A stretch of 45,134 nt of DNA. Origin: Marivita sp. (GTDB taxonomy: Bacteria; Pseudomonadota; Alphaproteobacteria; Rhodobacterales; Rhodobacteraceae). Position 1 is the stretch's first letter; the number at the start of each line of letters is the position of its first letter. The position numbers were made by a program, and so were the translations under genes. The stretch lies in contig NZ_JAEPMO010000013.1 in the NCBI RefSeq assembly GCF_017643905.1, positions 1-45,134 of the forward strand, read 5' to 3'. This document shows positions 19,040-28,012 of the stretch, piece after piece. Below the pieces are notes generated by a model that saw nothing but the letters and a program-made list of their open reading frames with translations, searched no databases and was not told the origin of the DNA.

Positions 19040-22024
19040 ATGTTCGCAGAGCTGTCGATCACCTCCAATTTCACCTTCCTCACCGGGGCCTCTCACCCCG
19101 AGGAGTATATGGAGCGTGCCGCCACGCTGGGCCTCTCGGCCATCGCCATCACCGACACCAATTCCGTGGCTGGCATCGTCCGCGCCTGGACGGAAGGGAA
19201 AACCCTCCAACGTCTCATCCGCGAACGCACCGACCTTGAATCGCGCAATGGCCCCATCGGCCCGCCTGTGCCCACCCACATCGACCACCGGCGCAGTCAC
19301 ATCCTGACCCATGTGCCCCGGCTTATCCTCGGCGCGAAGGTCGTCACCGACACCGGCTTCACCGCCACCGCATTGGCCAGCACACGGCAAGGCTGGGCGC
19401 AGCTCTGCCGCCTGATCACCACCGGCCGCCGCCGCGCCCCCAAGGGTGACTGCCACCTGACACTCGACGATCTGGTCCAATGCACAGGCGGTCTCATCTG
19501 GCTCCTGCACCCGCCGACACAGGCGCTGACGGCACAGCGCGGCGCGGGCGACTGGCATTCACAGGCGGAACGGCTGTCGCGCCGCTTCCCCGGACAGACC
19601 CATCTCCTGCTCAGCCCGCTCTATGACGGGCAGGACAGCCCCCGCTTCGACCGCATCGCAGCGCTGGCACACAGCTTGGGCCTGCCCACCGTGGCTTCGG
19701 CCAATCCGATCATGCATCACGGCCGCCGCCGCAAGCTCGCGGATGTGGTCACCGCCATCCGCCAGGGCTGCCGCGTTGACGAACTGGGCACCAAGGCGCT
19801 CGCCAATGGCGAACAGCGCCTGCGGTCCGAGGCCGAAATGCGCCGCCTGCTTGGCCCCCATGCCGATGCGGTGGACCGCGCTGCAGAACTGGCCGAGACC
19901 TGCACATTCGACCTTGGCCAACTGCGCTACGAATACCCCAGCGAAATCACCGGGTCAGAGACCGCCGCCCAGCGCCTGTCCCGCCTCGCGCACGAAGGGC
20001 TGAAATGGCGCTACCCGCATGGCGCGCCCGACAAGGTGAAAAAGCTGCTCGCCCATGAACTCACCCTGATCGGCAAGCTGAAATACGAACCTTACTTTCT
20101 CACCGTGCGCGACATCGTCGCCTTCGCCCGCGACCGGGGCATTCTCTGTCAGGGGCGCGGGTCCGCCGCCAACTCGGTGGTCTGCTACTGCCTCGGCGTG
20201 ACCTCGGTCTCTCCCGAAATCGGCACGATGGTGTTCGAACGCTTCGTGTCCGAGGCCCGCGACGAACCGCCCGATATCGACGTCGATTTCGAACATGAAC
20301 GCCGCGAAGAGGTGATCCAGCACATCTACGACCGATATGGTCGTCACCGCGCCGGCCTCTGTGCCACCGTGATCCACTACCGCGGCAAACGCGCCATCCG
20401 TGAAGTCGGTGCTGCCATGGGCCTCAGCCAAGACACCATCGGCGCGCTCTCTTCCCAGCTCTGGGGCTTCTTCTCGACCAATGGCCTCGAAGAGCATCGG
20501 ATGCGCGAAATCGGCCTCGACCCGAACGACCACCGCCTCAAGCTGACGATGGAGCTGATCTTCGAGATCATCGGCTTTCCCCGTCACCTCAGCCAGCATG
20601 TCGGCGGCTTCATCATCACCGAAGGGCGGCTCGACGAACTGGTCCCCATCGAAAACGCCACGATGGAGGACCGCACCGTCATCTGCTGGGACAAGGACGA
20701 TATCGACGCTCTGGGTATCCTCAAGGTCGATGTGCTGGCCCTCGGCATGCTGTCCTGTATCCGCAAGAGCTTTGATCTTCTGAAACTGCATCACGGCCAG
20801 AACTACAACCTCGCCACCCTGCCGCCCGAAGACCCGGCGGTCTACGACATGCTCTGCAAAGCCGACAGCGTTGGTGTCTTTCAGGTCGAATCCCGCGCGC
20901 AGATGAACTTCCTGCCCCGAATGAAACCGCGCACCTTCTACGATCTGGTGATCGAGGTCGCGATCATCCGTCCCGGTCCGATCCAGGGCGACATGGTTCA
21001 CCCCTACATCCGCCGCCGGAATGGCGAAGAAGAGGTCAGCTTTCCCTCGGACGAGTTGGGGGCGGTGCTGGGCAAAACTCTTGGCGTGCCGCTCTTTCAG
21101 GAGCAGGCGATGCAGATCGCCATTGTCGGCGCGGGCTTCACCCCCGAACAGGCCGACCGCCTGCGCCGGTCTCTCGCCACCTTCAAGAAACACGGCAACG
21201 TGTCAGAGTTCCGCACCCTCTTCATGCGCGGCATGCGCAACAAGGGCTATGACGATGATTTCGCCGAACGCTGTTTCTCGCAGATCGAAGGCTTCGGATC
21301 TTACGGCTTTCCCGAAAGCCACGCCGCCAGCTTTGCCCTGCTGGTCTATGCCAGTGCATGGATCAAACACCACCACCCCGGCATCTTCGCCTGCGCGCTG
21401 CTGAACTCCCAGCCCATGGGGTTTTACGCCCCGGCCCAGATCGTCCGCGATGCGCGCGAACATGGCGTGACCGTCCTGCCTGTCTGCATCAATGCCAGCT
21501 TCTGGGACAACGTGATGGAACCCGACGCCAAGGGTGGCCTCGCCCTGCGGCTGGGCTTCCGACAGATCAAAGGGTTGAACGAGGAAGACGCGTCATGGAT
21601 CGCCGCCGGACGCGGCAATGGCTACCAGAGCATCGGTGACCTCTGGCGTCGCGCCGGGCTTGACCCCGCGACCATCGCCCGTCTGGCCGAGGCCGACACC
21701 TTCCGCGAGATCGGCCTCACCCGCAGGCAAGCCCTGTGGGAGGCCAAGGCGCTGACCACCCGCAAGACCCTGCCGCTGTTTGACGGCGACATCGACGGCG
21801 AGGCGATCATTGAACCCGCAGCCCACCTGCCCGCCATGACCGAGGGCGAACAGGTGGTCGAGGATTACGTCGCCCTGCGCCTCACCCTACGCCGCCACCC
21901 GGTGGCGCTCCTGCGGCACATCCTGACGCCCGATCCGTCCCGTACGGTTCAACCTTACGTTTCGACACCCAAACCGTACAAACCACCGATGCCGCTGCCC
22001 TTCACCCGCGCGAACCCGGATTGA
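19040..22024 (+). CDS. dnaE2: Error-prone DNA polymerase DnaE2/ImuC, apparently without the OB domain
   Basis: This is a C-family polymerase alpha subunit used for SOS translesion synthesis. The PHP domain opens MFAELSITSNFTFLTGASHPEEY. The catalytic acids lie in PPDIDVDFEHERREEV, followed by YGRHRAGLCATVIHYRGKRAIREVG. LSQHVGGFIIT and EGFGSYGFPESHAASFALLVYAS are further C-family blocks, and a helix-hairpin-helix region lies near residue 850. The protein ends at 994 residues shortly after LRRHPVALLRHIL. DnaE2 proteins usually run on for roughly 90 more residues with an OB-fold, and I see no remnant of one before the next gene. imuA and imuB are not adjacent. AAGGAGAG precedes the ATG, and a LexA box lies just upstream. 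Confidence 0.95.
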   Translation: MFAELSITSNFTFLTGASHPEEYMERAATLGLSAIAITDTNSVAGIVRAWTEGKTLQRLIRERTDLESRNGPIGPPVPTHIDHRRSHILTHVPRLILGAKVVTDTGFTATALASTRQGWAQLCRLITTGRRRAPKGDCHLTLDDLVQCTGGLIWLLHPPTQALTAQRGAGDWHSQAERLSRRFPGQTHLLLSPLYDGQDSPRFDRIAALAHSLGLPTVASANPIMHHGRRRKLADVVTAIRQGCRVDELGTKALANGEQRLRSEAEMRRLLGPHADAVDRAAELAETCTFDLGQLRYEYPSEITGSETAAQRLSRLAHEGLKWRYPHGAPDKVKKLLAHELTLIGKLKYEPYFLTVRDIVAFARDRGILCQGRGSAANSVVCYCLGVTSVSPEIGTMVFERFVSEARDEPPDIDVDFEHERREEVIQHIYDRYGRHRAGLCATVIHYRGKRAIREVGAAMGLSQDTIGALSSQLWGFFSTNGLEEHRMREIGLDPNDHRLKLTMELIFEIIGFPRHLSQHVGGFIITEGRLDELVPIENATMEDRTVICWDKDDIDALGILKVDVLALGMLSCIRKSFDLLKLHHGQNYNLATLPPEDPAVYDMLCKADSVGVFQVESRAQMNFLPRMKPRTFYDLVIEVAIIRPGPIQGDMVHPYIRRRNGEEEVSFPSDELGAVLGKTLGVPLFQEQAMQIAIVGAGFTPEQADRLRRSLATFKKHGNVSEFRTLFMRGMRNKGYDDDFAERCFSQIEGFGSYGFPESHAASFALLVYASAWIKHHHPGIFACALLNSQPMGFYAPAQIVRDAREHGVTVLPVCINASFWDNVMEPDAKGGLALRLGFRQIKGLNEEDASWIAAGRGNGYQSIGDLWRRAGLDPATIARLAEADTFREIGLTRRQALWEAKALTTRKTLPLFDGDIDGEAIIEPAAHLPAMTEGEQVVEDYVALRLTLRRHPVALLRHILTPDPSRTVQPYVSTPKPYKPPMPLPFTRANPD

Positions 22025-22072
22025 TTGCCGCGAGCAGTCAAGTCATTGTCGCCCCCAAAAAGGGAACCCAAA

Positions 22073-22417
22073 ATGATCGCCATCATCTTCGAAGTCATGC
22101 CCGCCGAGGGCCAGAAAGACACCTATCTCGACATCGCAGCCACCATGCGACCGATGGTGGAACAGGTCGAAGGCTTCATCTCGGTCGAACGCTTTCAAAG
22201 CCTGACGAACCCGGACAAGCTTCTGTCCATCAGCTTCTTTGAGGATGAAGACGCGGTGCACCGCTGGCGCAAACTGGCCGCGCACCGCAATGCCCAATCC
22301 AACGGCCGCAATGGTATATTCTCGGACTACCGCCTGCGCGTCTGCCACGTGATGCGCGACTACGGCATGTTCGACCGCGATCAGGCCCCCGAGGACAGCG
22401 TCAAGGCGCATGGCTGA
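22073..22417 (+). CDS. Antibiotic biosynthesis monooxygenase (ABM) domain protein
   Basis: This 114-residue ferredoxin-like fold protein starts MIAIIFEVMPAEGQKDTYLD. It contains GFISVERFQSL and LSISFFEDEDAVHRWRKLAAHRNAQ, which is the usual ABM pattern ending in W..H..H. Such small dimeric proteins act as cofactor-free monooxygenases, haem-degrading enzymes or sensors; the substrate is not evident. The ATG at 22073 follows AAGGGAA. It begins 48 bp after the dnaE2 stop and may be read through from the SOS promoter, though no LexA box of its own is seen. Confidence 0.87.
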   Translation: MIAIIFEVMPAEGQKDTYLDIAATMRPMVEQVEGFISVERFQSLTNPDKLLSISFFEDEDAVHRWRKLAAHRNAQSNGRNGIFSDYRLRVCHVMRDYGMFDRDQAPEDSVKAHG

Positions 22418-22420
22418 CGG

Positions 22421-22449
22421 CTTCTTCTTTTTGCAAATATGCAAATGCA
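22421..22449 (+). repeat. Post-stop motif copy B (degenerate)
   Basis: A CTTCTTCTTTTT run is followed by GCAAATATGCAAATGCA, 3 nt after the ABM stop. It parallels copies A and C (C/T run, then CAAATAYGCA) but with several changes. Confidence 0.45.
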
Positions 22450-22526
22450 ACATTGCAAACCGCACCGCACCCGAAAAACGCGTCACACCCCCATAGGCCC
22501 GAGGCTGCAGGCCGAGACAAAAAGAA

Positions 22527-22546
22527 TGGGCGCCCGAAGGCGCCCA
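22527..22546 (-). terminator. Intrinsic terminator of sseA-aminotransferase operon
   Basis: On the minus strand TGGGCGCC-TTCG-GGCGCCCA (8-bp stem, stable TTCG tetraloop) is followed by TTCTTTTTGT. It lies 24 bp past the aminotransferase stop. The T-run is on the minus-strand side only. Confidence 0.88.
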
Positions 22547-22569
22547 TGCAATTCGAATAACAGGTAAAC

Positions 22570-23754
22570 TCAGATCCCGACGTCGATCATCGCTTTTGCA
22601 AGGATCGGCACCGACTCCTTGTTGAGACCCGCGATGTTCAGACGGGAATCTCCGACAAGATAAATCGCATGCTCCTCGCGCAGCCGCTCTACCTGTTCGG
22701 GTGTCGCCCCGAGCCGCGAGAACATGCCCCGGTGCTGGGCGATGAATCCGAACCGGTCAGAGCCCGACAGGCGCTGCAGCTCAGCGGCGAGTTGTTCGCG
22801 CAGGCCAAGCATGCCGTTCCGCATCTCTTCCAGTTCTGCAGCCCATTCCGCGCGCAGCGCATCGTCGGTCAGCACCATCGTAACCAGACGCGCGCCATGA
22901 TCCGGCGGGAAAGAATAGTTCTGACGATTCAGATAGGCCAAAGTGCCCTGATTCAGCTTATGCGCCGACGGATTGGCCGCGACGGCCATGAGCAGACCAG
23001 TGCGTTCCCGGTAGATACCGAAGTTCTTGGAACAGCTTGCTGCGATGATGGTCTCCGGCACCGACGCCGCGATCAGGCGGGTCGCTGCTGCGTCTTCCTC
23101 GAGCCCGTCCCCAAAGCCCTGATAGGCGATGTCGACCATCGGCGTCGCACCCGTCTTGATCAGCAGATCAACCAGCGCCTTCCATTCCGACATGTTGAGG
23201 TTCGCACCGGTCGGGTTGTGGCAGCAGCCGTGCACAAGGATGATGTCGCCCGGACCAGCCTTGGCGAGGTCTTCCATCATGCCGTTGAAATCCACACCGC
23301 GCGACTCCTCATCGAAATAACGATAGGGCACCATGGTCATGCCCATGTGCTTGAGGATCGACAGGTGGTTCGGCCAGGTCGGATCGCTGACGAAGACCTT
23401 GGCCTCCGGGTTCGCCATCTTCACCATGTCAAAGCCCTGACGGACGGCACCCGTGCCACCGGGCGTTGCCACAGCCGCCACGTTGGCGCGCGGCACGGCA
23501 TCGCCCAGAACCATCGCGATCATCGCATCTGCGAAGGCCGGATCACCCGCAAGACCGGTATAGGCCTTGGTGGTTTCGGCCTCCCACAGCTGCTGCTCGG
23601 CGTTCTTGATTGCGCGCATGATCGGCGTGTTGCCGGACGCATCCTTGTAGACACCAACGCCCAGGTCGATTTTCCCATCGCGCGGATCGTCGCGATAGGT
23701 CTGCATCAGGGCAAGGATTTTGTCAGCAGGTTGTTCCTTGAGGGTCTCGAACAT
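22570..23754 (-). CDS. Aromatic amino acid / aspartate aminotransferase (class I)
   Basis: This is a PLP enzyme of 394 residues, the usual length for AspC/TyrB subgroup I-alpha. It begins MFETLKEQPADKILALM. The family blocks are IDLGVGVYKDASGNTPIM, TPGGTGAVRQGFDM (cofactor phosphate region), VHGCCHNPTGANL (Asn contacting PLP) and AASCSKNFGIYRERTG with the PLP lysine. The substrate-binding Arg lies in VGDSRLNIAGL. TyrB and AspC specificity cannot be separated by eye. The ATG at 23754 shares one base with the sseA stop (TGATG), so the two are coupled; SseA uses 3-mercaptopyruvate, which an aminotransferase of this kind can make from cysteine. A terminator follows. Confidence 0.95.
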   Translation of the reverse strand: MFETLKEQPADKILALMQTYRDDPRDGKIDLGVGVYKDASGNTPIMRAIKNAEQQLWEAETTKAYTGLAGDPAFADAMIAMVLGDAVPRANVAAVATPGGTGAVRQGFDMVKMANPEAKVFVSDPTWPNHLSILKHMGMTMVPYRYFDEESRGVDFNGMMEDLAKAGPGDIILVHGCCHNPTGANLNMSEWKALVDLLIKTGATPMVDIAYQGFGDGLEEDAAATRLIAASVPETIIAASCSKNFGIYRERTGLLMAVAANPSAHKLNQGTLAYLNRQNYSFPPDHGARLVTMVLTDDALRAEWAAELEEMRNGMLGLREQLAAELQRLSGSDRFGFIAQHRGMFSRLGATPEQVERLREEHAIYLVGDSRLNIAGLNKESVPILAKAMIDVGI

Positions 23755-24611
23755 CAATTGTCTCCAGTGGCAACGGGAACCGTGGGGAACATCCCCCATT
23801 CGGACCACGAGCCGTCGTAAAGGGAATGGTCGTCTTTGCCCATGCGCGCCATTGCAAGCGACAGGATCGCCGCGGTGACGCCAGAGCCGCATGTGGTGAT
23901 GGCTGGTTTCGACAGGTCCACACCCGCCGCTTCAAAAATCGCGCGGGTTTCCTCGGGCGTTTTCATCGTCTGATCGGCGTTGAGCAGGCTTGCATAGTGG
24001 ACGTTTTTCGAACCGGGAATATGGCCGCCGCGCATGCCGGGGCGTGGCTCGGGTTCTTCACCCCGGAACCGTCCGGGCGAGCGTGCGTCGATGATCTCCT
24101 GATCGCGCAGCTTGGAGGCAGCAGAGACCTGCGTCACGTCCTTGACCAGATGCGCCTGACGCCGCACCGTCATGTGGCGGTCGCGGATGATCGGAGGCAT
24201 GTCTTCAAGCTCGCGACCTTCGGCGACCCATTTCGGCAAGCCGCCATCGAGGACCGCGATATCGTTCTGGCCCATCAGCTTGAACAGCCACCAGACACGC
24301 GCAGCAGAAAACAGGCCCGCGCCGTCATAAACCACCACCTGATGGCCATCGCCGACACCCATCGCCCGCATCCGCGACATGAACTTTTCGATCGGCGGCG
24401 CCATATGCGGCAGGTCAGAGCGGCTGTCAGAGATCTCGTCGATGTCGAAGAACCGTGCGCCGGGGATGTGGCCCTGGGCATATTCGGCCTTTGCGTCCCG
24501 TTCGCTTCCCGGCATGTACATCGACGCGTCCAGAATGCGCAGATCGGGGTCGCGCATATGCGAGGCAAGCCAGTCTGTCGAGACCAGCGTTTTCGGGTCG
24601 TCCTGTGCCAT
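23754..24611 (-). CDS. sseA: 3-Mercaptopyruvate sulfurtransferase
   Basis: SseA transfers sulfur from 3-mercaptopyruvate to cyanide or thiol acceptors. The 285-residue protein has two rhodanese domains. The first, inactive domain has ILDASMYMPGSERDAKAEY and IPGARFFDIDEISD. The second has DARSPGRFRGEEPEPRPGMRGG and the active loop CGSGVTAAI with the catalytic Cys near residue 238; CGSGVTA is typical of the mercaptopyruvate type. It lies in an operon with the downstream aminotransferase, overlapping by one base. Cysteine transamination followed by sulfur transfer is a sensible joint function, by inference. Confidence 0.94.
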   Translation of the reverse strand: MAQDDPKTLVSTDWLASHMRDPDLRILDASMYMPGSERDAKAEYAQGHIPGARFFDIDEISDSRSDLPHMAPPIEKFMSRMRAMGVGDGHQVVVYDGAGLFSAARVWWLFKLMGQNDIAVLDGGLPKWVAEGRELEDMPPIIRDRHMTVRRQAHLVKDVTQVSAASKLRDQEIIDARSPGRFRGEEPEPRPGMRGGHIPGSKNVHYASLLNADQTMKTPEETRAIFEAAGVDLSKPAITTCGSGVTAAILSLAMARMGKDDHSLYDGSWSEWGMFPTVPVATGDN

Positions 24612-24709
24612 GTCTGTCGCCGCTTCTTAATGTGATCGGTTCTGCATAGAACTCACCGCCCTGACTCGCAAGGGAGAGGACTGGATCGACGCGGATGTGA
24701 CTTTCGACT

Positions 24710-25000
24710 CTAGCGCGACGCCCGATTGCGCAGCGCACCGTATACCACAAGCAGGATCGCACCACCGACTCCGCCAATCACAAGCAAATCGACAAATACA
24801 TCGAGTTCAAGACTGGGCGCAGGGTCGGTATGCTCTGAATTGTTGGACGAGGCCCCCCGTCTGATTGCCTGATAACCGGCTGCGCCACCCGCCAGGCCGA
24901 CCAGCGCATTAACCAGTGCTCCATAGTCTATATGCTTGAACATCGCTCCGGCGATCACCCCAACCAACAGGCCGGACATCATCGATATAAAAAGTTCCAA
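24710..25000 (-). CDS. Small membrane protein, unknown
   Basis: The product is 96 residues with two or three hydrophobic segments: MELFISMMSGLLVGVIAGAM, ALVNALVGLAGGAAGYQ and VDLLVIGGVGGAILLVVYGAL, and a polar linker between the last two. The glycine-rich helices recall transglycosylase-associated (GlsB-like) small membrane proteins, but I cannot assign it. The start is a TTG at 25000 with GGGAGG at about 9 nt; an ATG at 24982 is an alternative. It lies between smpB and sseA on the same strand. Confidence 0.6.
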   Translation of the reverse strand: MELFISMMSGLLVGVIAGAMFKHIDYGALVNALVGLAGGAAGYQAIRRGASSNNSEHTDPAPSLELDVFVDLLVIGGVGGAILLVVYGALRNRASR

Positions 25001-25092
25001 AGATCAGCGCCTCCCTCACACCCCGCATGTGCGAGAGAGCGTGGCTGAAACCTGGTTCGGATTTCAGCGAAAAAGCTGTGTGAAATTCCCCG

Positions 25093-25566
25093 TCAGCCGG
25101 CCGTCTTGAGCAGACGTTGCTTCTGACGGCTCCAATCCCGCTTGGCTTCGGTTTCGCGCTTGTCGTGGTTTTTCTTACCCTTGGCGATGCCGAGCTTCAT
25201 CTTCACCTTGCCCTTGTCGTTGAAGTAAAGCACCAGCGGCACAATCGTCATGCCCTTGCGCTGAGTCTCGTTCCAGAGGCGTGACAATTCCTTGCGCGAC
25301 ACCAAAAGCTTGCGGCGGCGGCGTTCCTCATGCGGGAACATCGCGCGGTTGTAAGGCGCGATATACGAGTTCACGAGCCACAGTTCGCCCTCTTCGACCG
25401 CCGCGTAGCATTCCGTGATGTTCGCGCTGTTCTCGCGCAGGGACTTCACCTCGGAGCCTTGCAGAACAATGCCCGCCTCCAGATCATCCTCGATGGCATA
25501 GTCGAACCGCGCGCGACGGTTGTCGGCGATCACCTTGTAGTTCGGATTGTCCTTTGGCTTGGCCAT
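25093..25566 (-). CDS. smpB: SsrA-binding protein SmpB
   Basis: SmpB binds tmRNA and brings it to stalled ribosomes for trans-translation. The 157 residues are of family length. Motifs include [34 protein letters not shown], and [22 protein letters not shown]. The basic C-terminal tail [20 protein letters not shown] acts in the mRNA channel. The ATG at 25566 is preceded by AAGGAG. The frame's upstream extension to 25683 lacks similarity to the family and is not used. ssrA is not in the window. Confidence 0.97.
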   Translation of the reverse strand: MAKPKDNPNYKVIADNRRARFDYAIEDDLEAGIVLQGSEVKSLRENSANITECYAAVEEGELWLVNSYIAPYNRAMFPHEERRRRKLLVSRKELSRLWNETQRKGMTIVPLVLYFNDKGKVKMKLGIAKGKKNHDKRETEAKRDWSRQKQRLLKTAG

Positions 25567-25650
25567 CGCTGCGGTCTCCTTTGCCCGCGAGAGGGGTAGA
25601 TATATGATGTCGCGCGGGTTTTGAAACCGCTTTTGCGATGCGGACACGGA

Positions 25651-25678
25651 AAAGGGCGGACCAGATGGCCCGCCCTTT
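25651..25678 (-). terminator. Terminator of the USP-AGCS operon
   Basis: The hairpin AAAGGGCGG ... CCGCCCTTT (9-bp stem, inner CCA/TGG pairing) lies 25 bp after the symporter stop. On the minus strand it ends in CCCTTTTCC, a short T-run. Confidence 0.75.
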
Positions 25679-25702
25679 CGCATTTCAGGTCCATTGAACG
25701 GT

Positions 25703-27247
25703 TCAGGAGAACTTCTTGATCTCGCCGGACTTCAGACGCGACCAGTAGCTGTTCAGCTCGCGCTTCACGATGGGCATCAGGACGTAAAGACCGATGATGT
25801 TCACCACCGCCATGGCAAAGATCGCGGCATCCGAGAAGTCGATGACCGGGCCAAGGCTGGCTGCTGCGCCAATGACAACGAAGAGGCAGAAGATCACCTT
25901 GAAGGTCAGTTCCTGACCCTTGCCTTCACCGAACAGGTAGGTCCACGCCTTCAGCCCGTAATAGGACCACGAGATCATGGTGGAGAAGGCAAAGAGGATC
26001 ACCGCCAGCGCGAGGATATACTTGAAGCCTCCGATGGACGACGAGAACGCCGCAGAGGTCAGCGCCACGCCGGATGTGTCGCCCACGGTGCGGATCGCGG
26101 TGCCCGCTTCATTGAGCACGTAAAGGCCAGTGTTCGGATCCGAGATCAACTGACCGGTGATGATGATCACAAGTGCCGTCATGGTGCAGACGATCACCGT
26201 ATCGATCAGCGGCTCCAGCAGAGACACGAACCCTTCGGTGATGGGCTCCTTGGTGCGCACCGCAGAGTGTGCAATCGCGGCCGAGCCCACGCCCGCCTCG
26301 TTCGAGAACGCGGCGCGACGGAAGCCCTGGATCAATGCACCGACAAGCCCGCCAGCCACACCAAGCCCGGTAAACGCCCCGGCAAAGATCTGGCCAAGGG
26401 CCCAGCCGATCTTGTCGTAGTTCATGAGGATAATGATCAGCGCGGTGCCGACATAAATGATCCCCATGAAGGGCACGACCTTTTCGGTCACGCGGGCAAT
26501 GGATTTCAGACCACCCACGATCACCGCGAACACGATCCCGGCAAAGATAACGCCAGTGATCCAACCGGGGTATTCGCCAAACACATTGGTCAGCTGCGCA
26601 TGGGCCTGATTGGCCTGGAACATGTTACCGCCGCCGAGCGCCCCGAGAATACAGAAGATCGAGAACATCACCGCAAGGAACTTGCCGCCACCGACGCCGC
26701 GTTCGGCGAACCCTTTGGTCAGGTAGTACATCGGACCACCGGACACCGTACCGTTCGGGTATTCGTTACGGTACTTCACGCCCAGCGTACACTCGGTGAA
26801 CTTGGACGCCATACCCAGAAGACCGGCAAGGATCATCCAGAACGTGGCACCTGGCCCACCGATGCCGATGGCCACCGCCACACCGGCGATATTGCCAAGG
26901 CCGACAGTGCCGGATAGCGCGGTTGCCAGCGCCTGAAAGTGGCTGACCTCACCCGCATCGTTCGGGTCCGAATAATCGCCTTTGACCAGCGCGATGGCGT
27001 GGCCGAAGGCGCGGAACTGGATCAACCCGAAATAGACGGTGAACACGGTTGCAGCGACCACCAGCCAGCCGACGATCCATGGAAAGTTGGTGCCGGGAAA
27101 GTTGCTAAAGATCAGGTTGACGAACCAACCTGTGGAGCTGGCGAAGATGCCGTTGATGGTTTCGTCGATGGATTGTGCCGATGCCGAAAGGGCTGCGACC
27201 ATGGTGAAACAGACGGCCAGAACCGCCGTTGGAACAAGACGTGTCAT
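25703..27247 (-). CDS. Alanine/glycine:cation symporter (AGCS family)
   Basis: AGCS proteins import alanine or glycine with sodium ions. The 514-residue protein has an apparent N-terminal signal-like helix ([22 protein letters not shown]) followed by about eleven membrane segments. Diagnostic blocks are [54 protein letters not shown] and [15 protein letters not shown]. The last, with GTVGLGNI, is the AGCS signature. The ATG at 27247 has GAGGAAA upstream and follows the universal stress protein after 20 bp. Substrate preference cannot be judged. It is likely located in the inner membrane and cotranscribed with the USP. Confidence 0.94.
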   Translation of the reverse strand: MTRLVPTAVLAVCFTMVAALSASAQSIDETINGIFASSTGWFVNLIFSNFPGTNFPWIVGWLVVAATVFTVYFGLIQFRAFGHAIALVKGDYSDPNDAGEVSHFQALATALSGTVGLGNIAGVAVAIGIGGPGATFWMILAGLLGMASKFTECTLGVKYRNEYPNGTVSGGPMYYLTKGFAERGVGGGKFLAVMFSIFCILGALGGGNMFQANQAHAQLTNVFGEYPGWITGVIFAGIVFAVIVGGLKSIARVTEKVVPFMGIIYVGTALIIILMNYDKIGWALGQIFAGAFTGLGVAGGLVGALIQGFRRAAFSNEAGVGSAAIAHSAVRTKEPITEGFVSLLEPLIDTVIVCTMTALVIIITGQLISDPNTGLYVLNEAGTAIRTVGDTSGVALTSAAFSSSIGGFKYILALAVILFAFSTMISWSYYGLKAWTYLFGEGKGQELTFKVIFCLFVVIGAAASLGPVIDFSDAAIFAMAVVNIIGLYVLMPIVKRELNSYWSRLKSGEIKKFS

Positions 27248-27267
27248 CTTTTGGATTTCCTCTGCGG

Positions 27268-27702
27268 TTATGGAACGATTGTGCAGGGCACCGGAGCGAC
27301 CTGAACCAGAGAGCCGGCAACCGAGCCGAACACGCGGCTGGACAGTCCGCCATCGCCATCACGGCCGATGACCATCTGCGTGGCGCCTTCCTTCTTGGCG
27401 ACTTCGCACAACGTTTTGGCGACGTGGCCGTATTTGATCTGGGTTTCCACAGGGACACCTGCGGCTGCGATCATGGCTTTCAGAGGCGCCATCAGCGCCT
27501 TTTCCGCGCGATCCAGCTCTTCTTTTCGGCGCGCATGGCGCTCTTCAATCTCTTCTGGTGTCAGGAACGAGTAAGGCGACCATTCCAGAACATGAACGAT
27601 CAGGATGCTGCCCCCTTGGGCCTGGGCCCGTGATACGGCGAAATCGAGAGCACGTTTTGCAACATCGCTCCCGTCGTATCCCACGACGAATTTCTCAGAC
27701 AT
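27268..27702 (-). CDS. Universal stress protein (UspA family)
   Basis: This single UspA domain of 144 residues has FVVGYDGSDVAKRALDFAV at its start. The ATP-binding motif G-2x-G-9x-G(S/T) appears as GRDGDGGLSSRVFGSVAGSLVQ near the C-terminus, followed by APVPCTIVP. It probably binds ATP. The ATG at 27702 has AAAGGGGGA upstream. It is the first gene of a pair with the AGCS symporter, which suggests it modulates or accompanies that transporter, as small USPs often do. It is transcribed divergently from cydAB. Confidence 0.93.
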   Translation of the reverse strand: MSEKFVVGYDGSDVAKRALDFAVSRAQAQGGSILIVHVLEWSPYSFLTPEEIEERHARRKEELDRAEKALMAPLKAMIAAAGVPVETQIKYGHVAKTLCEVAKKEGATQMVIGRDGDGGLSSRVFGSVAGSLVQVAPVPCTIVP

Positions 27703-28012
27703 AATGTCCCCCTTTGGAGTGTTCCCGGTCTAACTGCCGGTGCCGACACTCTACCATTAAATGAAAAGCCCATTTGCCTCTTTTTCTGCTCAAGATCGCC
27801 CAAACGCCGCAAAAATCTTTCTTTTAGAGAGTGTTTTGCGCAACATTGTCCTGTATCGAAGTGCTTTTGAACAAGGCGCAACCAAAAATAGAGTTTGCGC
27901 CAAGGCATCTTTCAGAAATCGGTGTGCAATGCTGTCGCAGGAGCAGGGAAACCTGCATCTGCGCCCTATCTTTCACAGTAACAGACAAAATTACCTTAAA
28001 GGATGGCCTTTC
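27703..28012. promoter_or_regulatory. Divergent regulatory region between USP and cydAB
   Basis: This 310-bp gap holds no credible gene and is AT-rich relative to its flanks. The element GCGCAA/TTGCGC occurs three times: TTGCGCAA at 27836-27843, GGCGCAA at 27875-27881 and TTGCGCC at 27895-27901. The last two form a 7-bp inverted repeat around a 13-nt spacer. No TTGAT-N4-ATCAA FNR box was found. These sites could bind a redox regulator of cydAB; that is inference. Confidence 0.5.

Noticed and set aside
19955-21193. 412-codon minus-strand frame opposite dnaE2
   Set aside because: Lies entirely within dnaE2 and lacks any coherent domain.
27703-28012. FNR/ANR box before cydA
   Set aside because: No TTGAT-N4-ATCAA-like site was found, only partial TTGA and GCAA half-sites with wrong spacing.
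27761-28012. 84-residue N-terminal extension of CydA
   Set aside because: The sequence is not CydA-like, and the ATG at 28013 has a ribosome binding site and matches the family N-terminus.
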